Notes: a model not told the origin generated them from the sequence alone. DNA of 21,858 nucleotides from Helicobacteraceae bacterium UBA6016 (GCA_002428055.1 DIZY01000134.1:3043-24900), one strand, 5' to 3'. Positions 11,504 to 17,785 are shown, counted from the first letter of the stretch. A program made the numbers and translations.

Positions 11504-12148
11504 ATGAAAATAATGTTGGTAGAAGATGAATACTCGATAGCGCAAGCTATTAAGCGGTATTTGGAAGATTCAGGGTCTATTGTCGATACTTTTTTTGACG
11601 GCTTGGAGGCTATGTCAGAGCTAGGCAGGGGTATCTCTTATGACGCGTACATTATCGATATAAATCTGCCCGGTGCAAGCGGTCTTGAGTTGCTTGAAAA
11701 AATAAAAAAAACCTCAAACGAACTCCCCGTTATTATTATTAGCGCAGATAGCGACATAGAGACTATAGATAAAGCATATAGGCTCGGTACGGAAGATTAT
11801 CTCAAAAAACCGTTTCATATTAAAGAGTTGGCGATAAAGCTGGAGAAAATATCCAAAAACTCAAATATCAAAATAACCTTTGGAGACACCCTTCTCTTTG
11901 ATGCTGTAGCCAGAAAACTGTATAACAACGGCGAAGAGTTGGAGCTTACAAAAAAAGAGCTCCTGTTTTTAGAGCTGCTTTTGCAAAACAGGGGTAAGAT
12001 AATTACAAACGACCATATCCAAAATATTGTTTACGAGTATAACTATATGAGCGATTTGGCGCTTCGTACGCTTGTGAAGAGAGTGAGGCTAAAAGTAGGA
12101 AAAGAGCTGATTCAAAATGTGTCCGGGCTCGGATATAAAATAGAGTAG
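11504..12148 (+). CDS. OmpR/PhoB-family response regulator
   Basis: The 214-residue protein has a receiver domain (residues 1 to about 115) with the acidic pair Glu7-Asp8 in LVEDE, phospho-acceptor Asp52 in IIDINLPG, a serine in IIISADSD and the conserved lysine in YLKKPF. A winged-helix DNA-binding domain follows, with LTKKELLFLELLLQNRGKIITNDHI and the terminal RTLVKRVRLKVGKELIQNVSGLGYKI. It is the partner of the kinase gene immediately upstream. A short hairpin right at its stop codon closes the unit. Target genes cannot be read from the sequence; the superoxide reductase and other genes downstream are separated by the hairpin and opposite orientation. Confidence 0.94.
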   Translation: MKIMLVEDEYSIAQAIKRYLEDSGSIVDTFFDGLEAMSELGRGISYDAYIIDINLPGASGLELLEKIKKTSNELPVIIISADSDIETIDKAYRLGTEDYLKKPFHIKELAIKLEKISKNSNIKITFGDTLLFDAVARKLYNNGEELELTKKELLFLELLLQNRGKIITNDHIQNIVYEYNYMSDLALRTLVKRVRLKVGKELIQNVSGLGYKIE

Positions 12149-12166
12149 GGGCATTTTTGCCCCTTT
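12148..12166 (+). terminator. Hairpin terminator after the two-component operon
   Basis: GGGGCA at 12148-12153 and TGCCCC at 12158-12163 form a 6-bp stem with a TTTT loop, followed by TTTG. It begins at the last base of the response regulator stop codon and lies only 9 bases from the end of the convergent superoxide reductase gene. The T run is short, so termination on the + strand is probable rather than certain. On the - strand no U-tract follows. Confidence 0.6.
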
Positions 12167-12171
12167 GATTA

Positions 12172-12558
12172 TTACTCCGCTACGCTTACTTCTACAGGGT
12201 CACTTTCCCATAGTCCATGCTTCGTGCAGTAGCTCATCGCTGTTAGTTTCATTTTTGATTTTTGTGGAATGATTGTGAATATAACTTCTGCATTTGCGGG
12301 AGCCGCACCTTGAGCGCCCGGTGTGTATGTTACTTGTCCAAGTAGCGTATCACCGTCAAATAGCTGGATATATGCTATATAGTGGTCAAAATCATCCGGA
12401 TGTTTGTACTCGTTGCCCATTTGAACTCTAACGGCGAACTTTTCGCCTTTTTTTGCGCTTGCTTCACAGTGAACAAACGGTGAGTGTCTGTCAATATAAT
12501 CTTTTTTCGCCTCTTTGTCGATTACACTAATATCTACATATCTGTTGATTGTCGGCAT
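12172..12558 (-). CDS. Superoxide reductase (neelaredoxin / 1Fe type)
   Basis: This 128-residue protein belongs to the superoxide reductase family, which reduces superoxide to hydrogen peroxide at a mononuclear iron site without making oxygen. The iron ligands known for the family can be placed: His25 (RHSP), His53 (YKHPDD), His59 (DHYIAYI), and the Cys111/His114 pair in SYCTKHGLWES. The N-terminal desulforedoxin domain of two-iron enzymes is absent, so it is the single-iron type. The usual Glu-Lys before the first His reads Asp23-Arg24. There is no signal peptide, so it acts in the cytoplasm. ATG at 12558 has a good AAGGAG 6 bases upstream. The promoter region is shared with the divergent FetB-type permease and contains two inverted repeats. 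Confidence 0.88.
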   Translation of the reverse strand: MPTINRYVDISVIDKEAKKDYIDRHSPFVHCEASAKKGEKFAVRVQMGNEYKHPDDFDHYIAYIQLFDGDTLLGQVTYTPGAQGAAPANAEVIFTIIPQKSKMKLTAMSYCTKHGLWESDPVEVSVAE

Positions 12559-12577
12559 ATGACTCTCCTTAGTTTTT

Positions 12578-12599
12578 TTTCGTTAATATCGAAACGAAA
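12578..12599. promoter_or_regulatory. Inverted repeat in the superoxide reductase promoter
   Basis: TTTCGTT (12578-12584) and AACGAAA (12593-12599) are perfect 7-base arms around an 8-base spacer. The site lies 20-41 bases upstream of the superoxide reductase ATG. On the - strand a possible -10 box, TAGAAT, sits just upstream of it (complement of about 12602-12607), which would place the repeat near the transcription start, a typical repressor position. No -35 box is obvious. Binding by any regulator is an inference. Confidence 0.4.
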
Positions 12600-12611
12600 T
12601 TATTCTAACCC

Positions 12612-12636
12612 AAATAAGATAAAAATAATCTTATTT
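12612..12636. promoter_or_regulatory. Palindromic operator-like site, partly Fur-box-like
   Basis: AAATAAGAT (12612-12620) and ATCTTATTT (12628-12636) are perfect 9-base arms with a 7-base spacer. The site sits in the 90-base gap between the divergent superoxide reductase and FetB-type permease genes, 13 bases from the permease ATG. The core resembles the 7-1-7 Fur box (TGATAAT-n-ATTATCA) at about 10 of 14 positions, counted by eye. Iron- or peroxide-responsive control of both genes is a reasonable inference given their products, but a chance AT-rich palindrome is possible. Confidence 0.45.
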
Positions 12637-12648
12637 ACGAAAAAGCAA

Positions 12649-13389
12649 ATGCAAGAATTTAACTACTCATTTTTGGCTTCGTTTTTATTGGTCGTTATTG
12701 CTGTTGCTTACTCTTATAAAGAGAGACTTGGGGTTGAGAAAAAGATAGTCATCGGCTCATTTTTGGCTTTCTTCCAGCTTATTTTACTAGGCTTCATACT
12801 CTCTTTTTTATTCTCCTTCGACTCCGCTTTTTATTATTTCAGTGTTTGGTTGTTTATGTGCACATACGCCGCATTTGTGGCAAAAAAACGGGTCAAGATT
12901 GAAAAAAACGGTTTTGCCGTATCTTTTGGTGTGATTGCCGCTTCCTCTTTTTGCGTTTTATCTTTACTGCTGCTTGTTGGAGTTATCGGCTTTAATGCAA
13001 AGGAGATAATCCCGCTTTCCGGCATGATAGTCGGCAATTCGCTCAATGTATATACGCAGTTTGCAGATAGGCTAAAAGGTGAGGTAAAAAATAGAATAGC
13101 GGAAATAGAGGGCAAAACCGCTCTTGGAGCAGACCTGCCAAATGCTATACACGAAGCGACAAGGGCAGCGTCTAAAGCTGCAATGATGCCGACTCTCAAT
13201 ACGCTACAGACGGTGGGGCTTATACATATTCCAGGCGTGACGGTCGGCATGATACTCGCCGGTGCTCCACCTATGAAAGCAGTCGCTTTTCAACTTGTGA
13301 TCATGTTTATGATGGTAAGCGTAGCAATGTTTAGTGCAATTTTCGGCAAAATTTTACTCGTCAAAAAAATCCTCGGCTCCGCCGCTTAG
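12649..13389 (+). CDS. FetB-type (UPF0014) ABC transporter permease
   Basis: The 246-residue protein is a polytopic membrane protein of the UPF0014 family. Its E. coli member FetB pairs with the ATPase FetA to export iron under oxidative stress. Marks are about 6-7 hydrophobic segments, PLSGMIVGNSLNVY, the cytoplasmic stretch with LGADLPNAIHEATRAASKAAMMPTLN, and VGLIHIPGVTVGMILAGAPPMKAVAFQ. ATG at 12649 gives the normal length. An upstream in-frame start at 12484 would overlap the superoxide reductase and add a poorly matching extension. No ATPase gene is found beside it. Its 3' end overlaps the convergent truD by 36 bases. Iron export is inferred from the family and from the superoxide reductase next door. 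Confidence 0.8.
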   Translation: MQEFNYSFLASFLLVVIAVAYSYKERLGVEKKIVIGSFLAFFQLILLGFILSFLFSFDSAFYYFSVWLFMCTYAAFVAKKRVKIEKNGFAVSFGVIAASSFCVLSLLLLVGVIGFNAKEIIPLSGMIVGNSLNVYTQFADRLKGEVKNRIAEIEGKTALGADLPNAIHEATRAASKAAMMPTLNTLQTVGLIHIPGVTVGMILAGAPPMKAVAFQLVIMFMMVSVAMFSAIFGKILLVKKILGSAA

Positions 13390-14484
13390 TTCTGCCCCTG
13401 TTATCTCTTCAAGCAAAGAGGTGGCGTAAGAGCCTTTTGGTAGGCAAAACTTGATTTTTGCATGCGCCTCTTCCTCGACATACTCTATCTCGCACTCATA
13501 CGGAAATATCCACGCATATCTTCTATCGCCTAGAGCCTTGACTTTTTCGTCGATAAATAGTTTTTCTATCTCGTAAGCATCGCAGCCAGATACTCTGTTT
13601 TTCTCTCCGCATAGCAGCCCTGTCGGGGCTATTTGTTTTATGCCAAACCTTGCCGCCTCTTCATTTGCATTTTCGGCGTTAAAGAGCTTGCCATGTGGAT
13701 AGTGACACATAGCGTCGCCATTAAATATTTTAAAAAACTGCGTCTGTTTTTTTAGTTCCAGAGCGATTTTAGAATCAAGCGTGACGCCTTTGGAAGCAAA
13801 ATGGATTTTTACGGCGTTCTCTAACTCTTTTTTATCAAAACTTTCGATAAGCCTAGATGTATTGATGCGATAGTCAAGCCAGTTGTTGTAAAGATGGCTC
13901 TGGTATGCGCTAATAAAAAATCTTTTTAGGTTTTGGTTTCTCTCTTTTTTGATTCCGCATATTATATCCTTGCCTAGTTCGTGATTTTTGCCGTCTCTTC
14001 CGAATCTTTGGTATCCGAAATAATTTGGCATACCTTCATTAGCTATTTTTGTTAGAGCATTTTTGAGTTTTAGGAAGTCGGAGGGCATCACTTTTTTAAG
14101 TCTGATAAAAAATCTATTGCCGATTAGATGCCCTAGCTTTATCTTGTTTTTGTGCTTTGTGAGATTCAAAATTTTTAGATTTGGATGTTGTAAGTTTTTT
14201 AGCGGCTCTTCAAAGTTTCTCGGCAAAGAGATGTTTTGTATAGTCATTCCATCTTTATCTTTTAGTCCGGCGTAGCCTATATCTCTTTGTTTGACGCCGA
14301 TAGCGGATGAAATTGCGCTTAGCATATCCCAAGTCGTCATATCTTTTTTTCTTATCGTAGCGACGATATGCTCTCCGTCTCCGCTAAATTCGTATAGCGG
14401 TAGCTCCTCTACGGTAAAATCTTTGGAACCTTTATTGAATACAAAATTTATCGGTGAGTGTGTCAAAAATCTGCTATTTCTCAT
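13354..14484 (-). CDS. truD: tRNA pseudouridine(13) synthase TruD
   Basis: TruD converts uridine 13 of certain tRNAs to pseudouridine. The 376-residue protein has the family's N-terminal DFTVEELPLYEFSGDGEH and the catalytic motif GYAGLKDKDGMTIQ with Asp76 as nucleophile. It then has FIRLKKV, NYFGYQRFGRDGKNHELG, the SAYQSHLYNNWLDYRI helix, and GLLCGEK toward the C-terminus. The start at 14484 follows no strong ribosome site. Its last 36 bases are antisense to the 3' end of the FetB-type permease. It is transcribed divergently from the Crp/Fnr-family regulator across a 160-base region with several inverted repeats. It is a housekeeping gene, with no visible link to the redox genes around it. 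Confidence 0.93.
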   Translation of the reverse strand: MRNSRFLTHSPINFVFNKGSKDFTVEELPLYEFSGDGEHIVATIRKKDMTTWDMLSAISSAIGVKQRDIGYAGLKDKDGMTIQNISLPRNFEEPLKNLQHPNLKILNLTKHKNKIKLGHLIGNRFFIRLKKVMPSDFLKLKNALTKIANEGMPNYFGYQRFGRDGKNHELGKDIICGIKKERNQNLKRFFISAYQSHLYNNWLDYRINTSRLIESFDKKELENAVKIHFASKGVTLDSKIALELKKQTQFFKIFNGDAMCHYPHGKLFNAENANEEAARFGIKQIAPTGLLCGEKNRVSGCDAYEIEKLFIDEKVKALGDRRYAWIFPYECEIEYVEEEAHAKIKFCLPKGSYATSLLEEITGAELSGGAEDFFDE

Positions 14485-14644
14485 TATCTGTCGTTTGTGT
14501 TAAAATTGAATCCTCTGATTAATTCTCAAATTTACGAACAAGTCCGTAAATTAGGTCTTCAGCAGACGGCTCTCGCGACTAGTCGCTCTTTTGAGACCTC
14601 TGTTTATTCAGAGGTCTCAATTGTAACATCAAAAGGGTTTTGCT
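14485..14644 (+). promoter_or_regulatory. Inverted-repeat-rich leader/promoter region of the Crp/Fnr-family gene
   Basis: The 160 bases between truD and the regulator hold three perfect inverted repeats in a row. AATTTACG (14529-14536) pairs with CGTAAATT (14545-14552). GCGACTAGTCGC (14575-14586) is self-complementary. TTGAGACCTCTG (14591-14602) pairs with CAGAGGTCTCAA (14609-14620) across a 6-base loop. A fourth element, TTGAATCCTCTG (14506-14517), copies the left arm of the last repeat at 10 of 12 positions. A possible -10 box TAAAAT lies at 14501-14506. The ribosome site AAAAGGG (14631-14637) precedes the ATG by 7 bases. The repeats could be RNA hairpins of a leader, or operators for autoregulation; the sequence does not decide. 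Confidence 0.5.
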
Positions 14645-15250
14645 ATGAATCTAAAAGAGTGCTTCTTGTTCGACGGATTTAGTGAGACAGAACTGAACGA
14701 ACTATCAAAAATCTCGTTTGAAAAGAGTTTTTTGGACGGCGAGACCATCTTTACGGAAGGGGATAGTTCAAAATATCTACATATACTGATGGACGGCAGA
14801 GTGGATATAGCCAAGGCAAACGCAAAATTCGGAGAGTTTTTTTTGCACTCCATTATTGCCCCGTCTATGATAGCGGAGCTTGCCACTTTTGAATGTCTGC
14901 CTTTTCCGGCTAGCGCAAGAGCAAACGGTGCAGTGCGGATACTAAAGATAGAGTTTGAGATTTTTAAAGAGAAGATGCTCTCAAATCCCGATGTTTCGTA
15001 TAAATTTATAAACTCTCTTTTGCAGAAGATGAAAATACTGGAAGGTTTTATTCAAAAAGAGCTAAATCTCGGAGCGGATGAGAAGATAATAAATCTTTTA
15101 AAAGAGACGCCAATGGTTTTTGATGCCAAAAAACATATAGAGATAGCAAAAATACTCAATATTACGCCTGAGACACTCTCTAGAACCTTAAGAAGACTGA
15201 AGGAACAGGGGGTTGTTGAGATCGATGGCAAGAAGGTAAAGCTTTTGTGA
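14645..15250 (+). CDS. Crp/Fnr-family transcriptional regulator
   Basis: The 201-residue protein has a cyclic-nucleotide-binding-type sensor domain (about residues 10-115: FLDGETIFTEGDSSKYLHILMDGRVDI), a long dimer helix, and a winged helix-turn-helix at the C-terminus (HIEIAKILNITPETLSRTLRRLKEQGVV). It lacks the cysteine cluster of true FNR, having only isolated Cys residues (Cys6 and FECLPFP), so an iron-sulfur sensor is not supported. The cAMP-contacting Arg pattern is also not clear. It stands alone, followed by a hairpin and the convergent Rieske gene. By position it could control the neighbouring redox genes, but that is inference. Family members in Campylobacterota respond to nitrosative or oxygen signals, as generally known. 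Confidence 0.88.
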   Translation: MNLKECFLFDGFSETELNELSKISFEKSFLDGETIFTEGDSSKYLHILMDGRVDIAKANAKFGEFFLHSIIAPSMIAELATFECLPFPASARANGAVRILKIEFEIFKEKMLSNPDVSYKFINSLLQKMKILEGFIQKELNLGADEKIINLLKETPMVFDAKKHIEIAKILNITPETLSRTLRRLKEQGVVEIDGKKVKLL

Positions 15251-15259
15251 GAGAGGCTT

Positions 15260-15300
15260 AAATGCCAAGGGTTAAACCCTTAGCATTTAATAATATTTTT
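15260..15300 (+). terminator. Hairpin terminator after the Crp/Fnr-family gene
   Basis: AAATGC-c-AAGGGT (15260-15272) pairs with ACCCTT-a-GCATTT (15276-15288) around a TAA loop, giving 12 base pairs with one mismatch. TAATAATATTTTT follows, so it fits an intrinsic terminator on the + strand. The right arm lies over the last codons and stop of the convergent Rieske gene. No T run follows on the - strand. Confidence 0.65.
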
Positions 15301-15996
15301 AGAGTATTTTTCAAGCCTAATAACAGAAGCTTTTTCAACTTCAGCTTTTGCGTTTGCGCTTGAACCGTACTCTTTTCTGAGCTCTTGCTTGTTGAGGTCA
15401 AAAAACTCGGTGTATTGGTTTTTCCCCGCTACGCCTACGGCATATATCTCTTTTTTTGCCTCATCTGCCTCAAGTACTATCATAGCCATGTGGTTTTCTG
15501 CCGGACCGTCTATTTTTTTGCCACAGATTTTAGTGTCAAAGATAGATAAGTGGGCGCAGCATTTGATAAGTTGTACGCCTTGAGAACATCCTTGGTCTTT
15601 TTTGCCGTAGTAGTTGACTACCGTAAAATCTTTTGTCGGATATGACCATTGATGAGGACAGATTGCGCTGTATGCTACAAGGTTTTTACCTTTGCCTATG
15701 CCGCCAGGCGCTTTGTACTTACTGCCTTCGCTTGTCGTATAGTCCATCGGTTTTACCGGCAAATCTAGAAATAGCAAAAAGTTTGGCGTAGCCGCAAACG
15801 GATAGTTAAACATAAAAGGAACATCCGGTGTAATAGTGTCAAACCATAAAGGCCTACCCATACCGTCCACCAAAAGCGCTTTTTTATACATTGTAACCGA
15901 CAAATCCGCAGCTCTTGCGTCATTCAAAAATACTACACCTCCAGCTACAAGGGTAGCTGATACCGCACAAGTTTTTAGAAAATCTCTTCTTTGCAA
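15280..15996 (-). CDS. Tat-exported Rieske [2Fe-2S] protein
   Basis: The 238-residue protein begins with a twin-arginine signal (QRRDFLKT, hydrophobic stretch, probable cleavage at ARA-AD near residue 30), so the folded iron-sulfur protein is sent to the periplasm or membrane face. The Rieske ligands are C113-P-H115 (AICPHQWSYP) and C146-x-x-H149 (KCCAHLS). The extra cysteines that form a disulfide in bc1-type Rieske proteins are not in their usual places: box I ends in Ser and box II reads CCAH. Start is TTG at 15996, with AGGAG 8 bases upstream. It lies downstream of the FccB-like gene on the same strand, but a terminator separates them; a possible -10 box TAAAAT lies in the gap. It is likely an electron carrier; its partner is not proven. 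Confidence 0.85.
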   Translation of the reverse strand: MQRRDFLKTCAVSATLVAGGVVFLNDARAADLSVTMYKKALLVDGMGRPLWFDTITPDVPFMFNYPFAATPNFLLFLDLPVKPMDYTTSEGSKYKAPGGIGKGKNLVAYSAICPHQWSYPTKDFTVVNYYGKKDQGCSQGVQLIKCCAHLSIFDTKICGKKIDGPAENHMAMIVLEADEAKKEIYAVGVAGKNQYTEFFDLNKQELRKEYGSSANAKAEVEKASVIRLEKYSKNIIKC

Positions 15997-16052
15997 AATT
16001 ATAACTCCTATCTAAAAATTAACTTTTTTGAATAAAACATATTTTACACAAA

Positions 16053-16087
16053 AAAATCAAACAAGAGAGAGGAGAAAACTCCTCTCT
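16053..16087 (-). terminator. Terminator after the FccB-like gene
   Basis: AGAGAGGAG (16066-16074) and CTCCTCTCT (16079-16087) form a perfect 9-bp stem with a 4-base loop. Read on the - strand it comes 13 bases after the flavoprotein stop and is followed by TGTTTG and a run of seven or more Ts (complement of about 16051-16059). This is a classic intrinsic terminator, so the Rieske gene downstream probably relies on read-through or on its own promoter. Confidence 0.8.
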
Positions 16088-16100
16088 ATGCTCTAAATGT

Positions 16101-17495
16101 TTAGCTGAAAAGGTCGTTCATGATGCTTTTGAACCACTCGTCGTTTGCTTTGCCGAGATCTTTGCTTCTATCTCCGACGCTAGCGGATACTTTGATTTTT
16201 TTAATATCTTTTCCGTCTTTGTCTTTTTCAACAATGTAGTCAACTTTGTGATTAACTACGATGCCCTCTTTTGGAGTGCCGTTTACAAGTGAGAAACATG
16301 TATTATCCGGAAGAGCTAGGCCGTCATCTTTGATTTTGCCCATTGCTGCAGCAACTTGTTTTGCAACGATTCTTCCTTGTGCGTTTGCCATAAAGCCTGA
16401 TTTTGGATAACCGCTTCCAGCTGCAAAGTTTGTAGCCGCAACAGCGTCGCCCACTACATATACTCTAGCATCTGTAGGAGACGCATGGTTTGGAAGAACG
16501 ATTTTTGCATAACCGTCTGCATTGTGATCAATTCCCGCCATTTTGATTAGCGGATGGCATTTGTTTTTAGGGATGATATTCGCTACTTCGTATTTGACTG
16601 TTTTTGTCTCAGTTGCATCGCCTTTTTTGACATTTACCGTGATCTCTTTTTTTGCTGTATCAACTGATTTAATTGTAGTATTGCCGTGGAACTCTATGAT
16701 GTCTTTGTATAGCGATGCGTAGGACTCCAAGAATTGCTTCGGCTTAGCGTAAGGTTTATCAGCAGGATTTAGGATGATTACTTTACCCTTGATTTTGTTT
16801 GTTTTCATATAGTAAGCAACCATTGCCGCTCTCTCATATGGAGCAGGAGGACATCTGTATGCGCCTTCCGGTACGGAGATGATGAAGTTTCCTTCTTCCA
16901 TATCTCTTAGTTGTTTATGTAGTGCAAGGTGTTCGCTTCCAGGCATAAGTGCAGGAGGGCACTCCATTCTAAGCGTTCTTTCTTTTGCTTTGTCGCCGCC
17001 TGTTAGTTTTGAGTAGTCATACTCTATTCCCGGAGCTAGTACAAGGTAGTCGTATCCTACCGTACCGTTATCTGTTTTGACAACTCTGTTTTCTCTATCA
17101 AAACCGGTAATAGTTGCTTGTATAAATGTGTAACCATTTTTTACGGCAGGCGCATAGTAGTCAAATGAAAGCGTGTCCAGTGAAACGCCTTGAACGCCGC
17201 CGAGCCATACATTGCTATATGGGCATGACATAAAGTTCTCTTTTTTCTCTATTACTACAACTTCGATATCCTTGCTTGCTTTTCTTAGGTATTTTGCCGT
17301 CGTAAGACCGCCAAAACCGCCTCCGCAGACAACAACTCTATTGCCTTTTGGTGCAGGCATAAGCTCGCTATTTGATAGGCTAAATCCTTTCGGAGCATCC
17401 GTAGAGGCTGCGTTATCAGCCGCACAACCGCCGACTGCTAGAGCCGCTGCGGATATTCCCGTAATTTTAAGTAAGTCCCTTCTGTTGATTGCCAT
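16101..17495 (-). CDS. fccB: Flavocytochrome c sulfide dehydrogenase flavoprotein subunit (FccB/SoxF type)
   Basis: The 464-residue protein has a Tat signal (NRRDLLKITG) ending in a lipobox-like VGGC (Cys24), so it may be a Tat-exported lipoprotein. The FAD fold starts at VVVCGGGFGG (54-63). Three functional cysteines of Allochromatium FccB have matches: Cys91 in MSCPYSNVWLGG (covalent FAD link, Cys42 there), Cys215 in YRCPPAPYERA and Cys400 in NTCFSLVNG (redox pair Cys161/Cys337 there). The enzyme oxidises sulfide in the periplasm and passes electrons to a c-type cytochrome, FccA; no such gene is beside it. ATG at 17495 is preferred over GTG at 17501 because AAAGGAG lies 5 bases before it. 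A strong terminator follows. Sulfide oxidation is well supported; the electron acceptor is not. Confidence 0.88.
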   Translation of the reverse strand: MAINRRDLLKITGISAAALAVGGCAADNAASTDAPKGFSLSNSELMPAPKGNRVVVCGGGFGGLTTAKYLRKASKDIEVVVIEKKENFMSCPYSNVWLGGVQGVSLDTLSFDYYAPAVKNGYTFIQATITGFDRENRVVKTDNGTVGYDYLVLAPGIEYDYSKLTGGDKAKERTLRMECPPALMPGSEHLALHKQLRDMEEGNFIISVPEGAYRCPPAPYERAAMVAYYMKTNKIKGKVIILNPADKPYAKPKQFLESYASLYKDIIEFHGNTTIKSVDTAKKEITVNVKKGDATETKTVKYEVANIIPKNKCHPLIKMAGIDHNADGYAKIVLPNHASPTDARVYVVGDAVAATNFAAGSGYPKSGFMANAQGRIVAKQVAAAMGKIKDDGLALPDNTCFSLVNGTPKEGIVVNHKVDYIVEKDKDGKDIKKIKVSASVGDRSKDLGKANDEWFKSIMNDLFS

Positions 17496-17501
17496 ATTCA
17501 C

Positions 17502-17785
17502 TCCTTTATGGTTGTTTCGTAACTTTAATGGGATATTCGGTGTTTACGAGCCACTTGGCTTATAAACAAGCGGGTTTGATTTTAACGATAACAAAATTAA
17601 ATTATGTTTAAATCTATAACTATTTGTAATATAAAGTAATGTTAATTTAACATAAAATGAACTAATGCTAATAACGGTATTTAAAGAAGATAAGCATATA
17701 TATAATATAAAAAAATAGTAACTTAAAATGTTATTTTTTAGAAGGCAGAGTAAGAGTTTTTATATTTGAAATATTTATATGCAGA
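17502..17785. promoter_or_regulatory. AT-rich intergenic region upstream of the FccB-like gene
   Basis: This 284-base gap is the longest non-coding stretch in the window and is clearly more AT-rich than its surroundings. It should hold the promoter of the flavoprotein gene (- strand) and the 3' end of the yggS operon. A 7-1-7 palindrome, ATGTTAA-t-TTAACAT, lies at 17639-17653, about 145 bases upstream of the flavoprotein start, and AGCCA/TGGCT arms lie near 17549-17560. I see no convincing -35/-10 pair and no open frame with coding character. Confidence 0.4.
17709..17739 (-). terminator. Possible weak terminator after the yggS operon
   Basis: Read on the - strand, AAAAAA-TAAC and GTTA-(3-base bulge)-TTTTTT form an AT-rich stem around ATTTTAA, ending in a T run followed by ATATTATATA. 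It lies about 47 bases after the yggS stop. The stem is weak and the call is tentative. Confidence 0.3.

Noticed and set aside
12172..12558. Possible SoxZ/SoxY-like sulfur carrier, suggested by the nearby sulfide dehydrogenase.
   Set aside because: The SYCTKHGLWES motif with matching histidines is specific for superoxide reductase, and there is no SoxY-type C-terminal GGC motif.
12484..12648. A longer start for the FetB-type permease that overlaps the superoxide reductase gene.
   Set aside because: The extension is not like the family, crosses the promoter region with two inverted repeats, and ATG 12649 gives the expected length.
14591..14630. Intrinsic terminator made by the 12-bp inverted repeat before the Crp/Fnr-family gene.
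   Set aside because: The stem is strong but is followed by TTGTAACATC, with no T run, and it lies just 25 bases before the start codon.
15997..16100. FccB-like and Rieske genes as one simple operon.
   Set aside because: A 9-bp hairpin with a T run separates them, so a single transcript is not supported without read-through.
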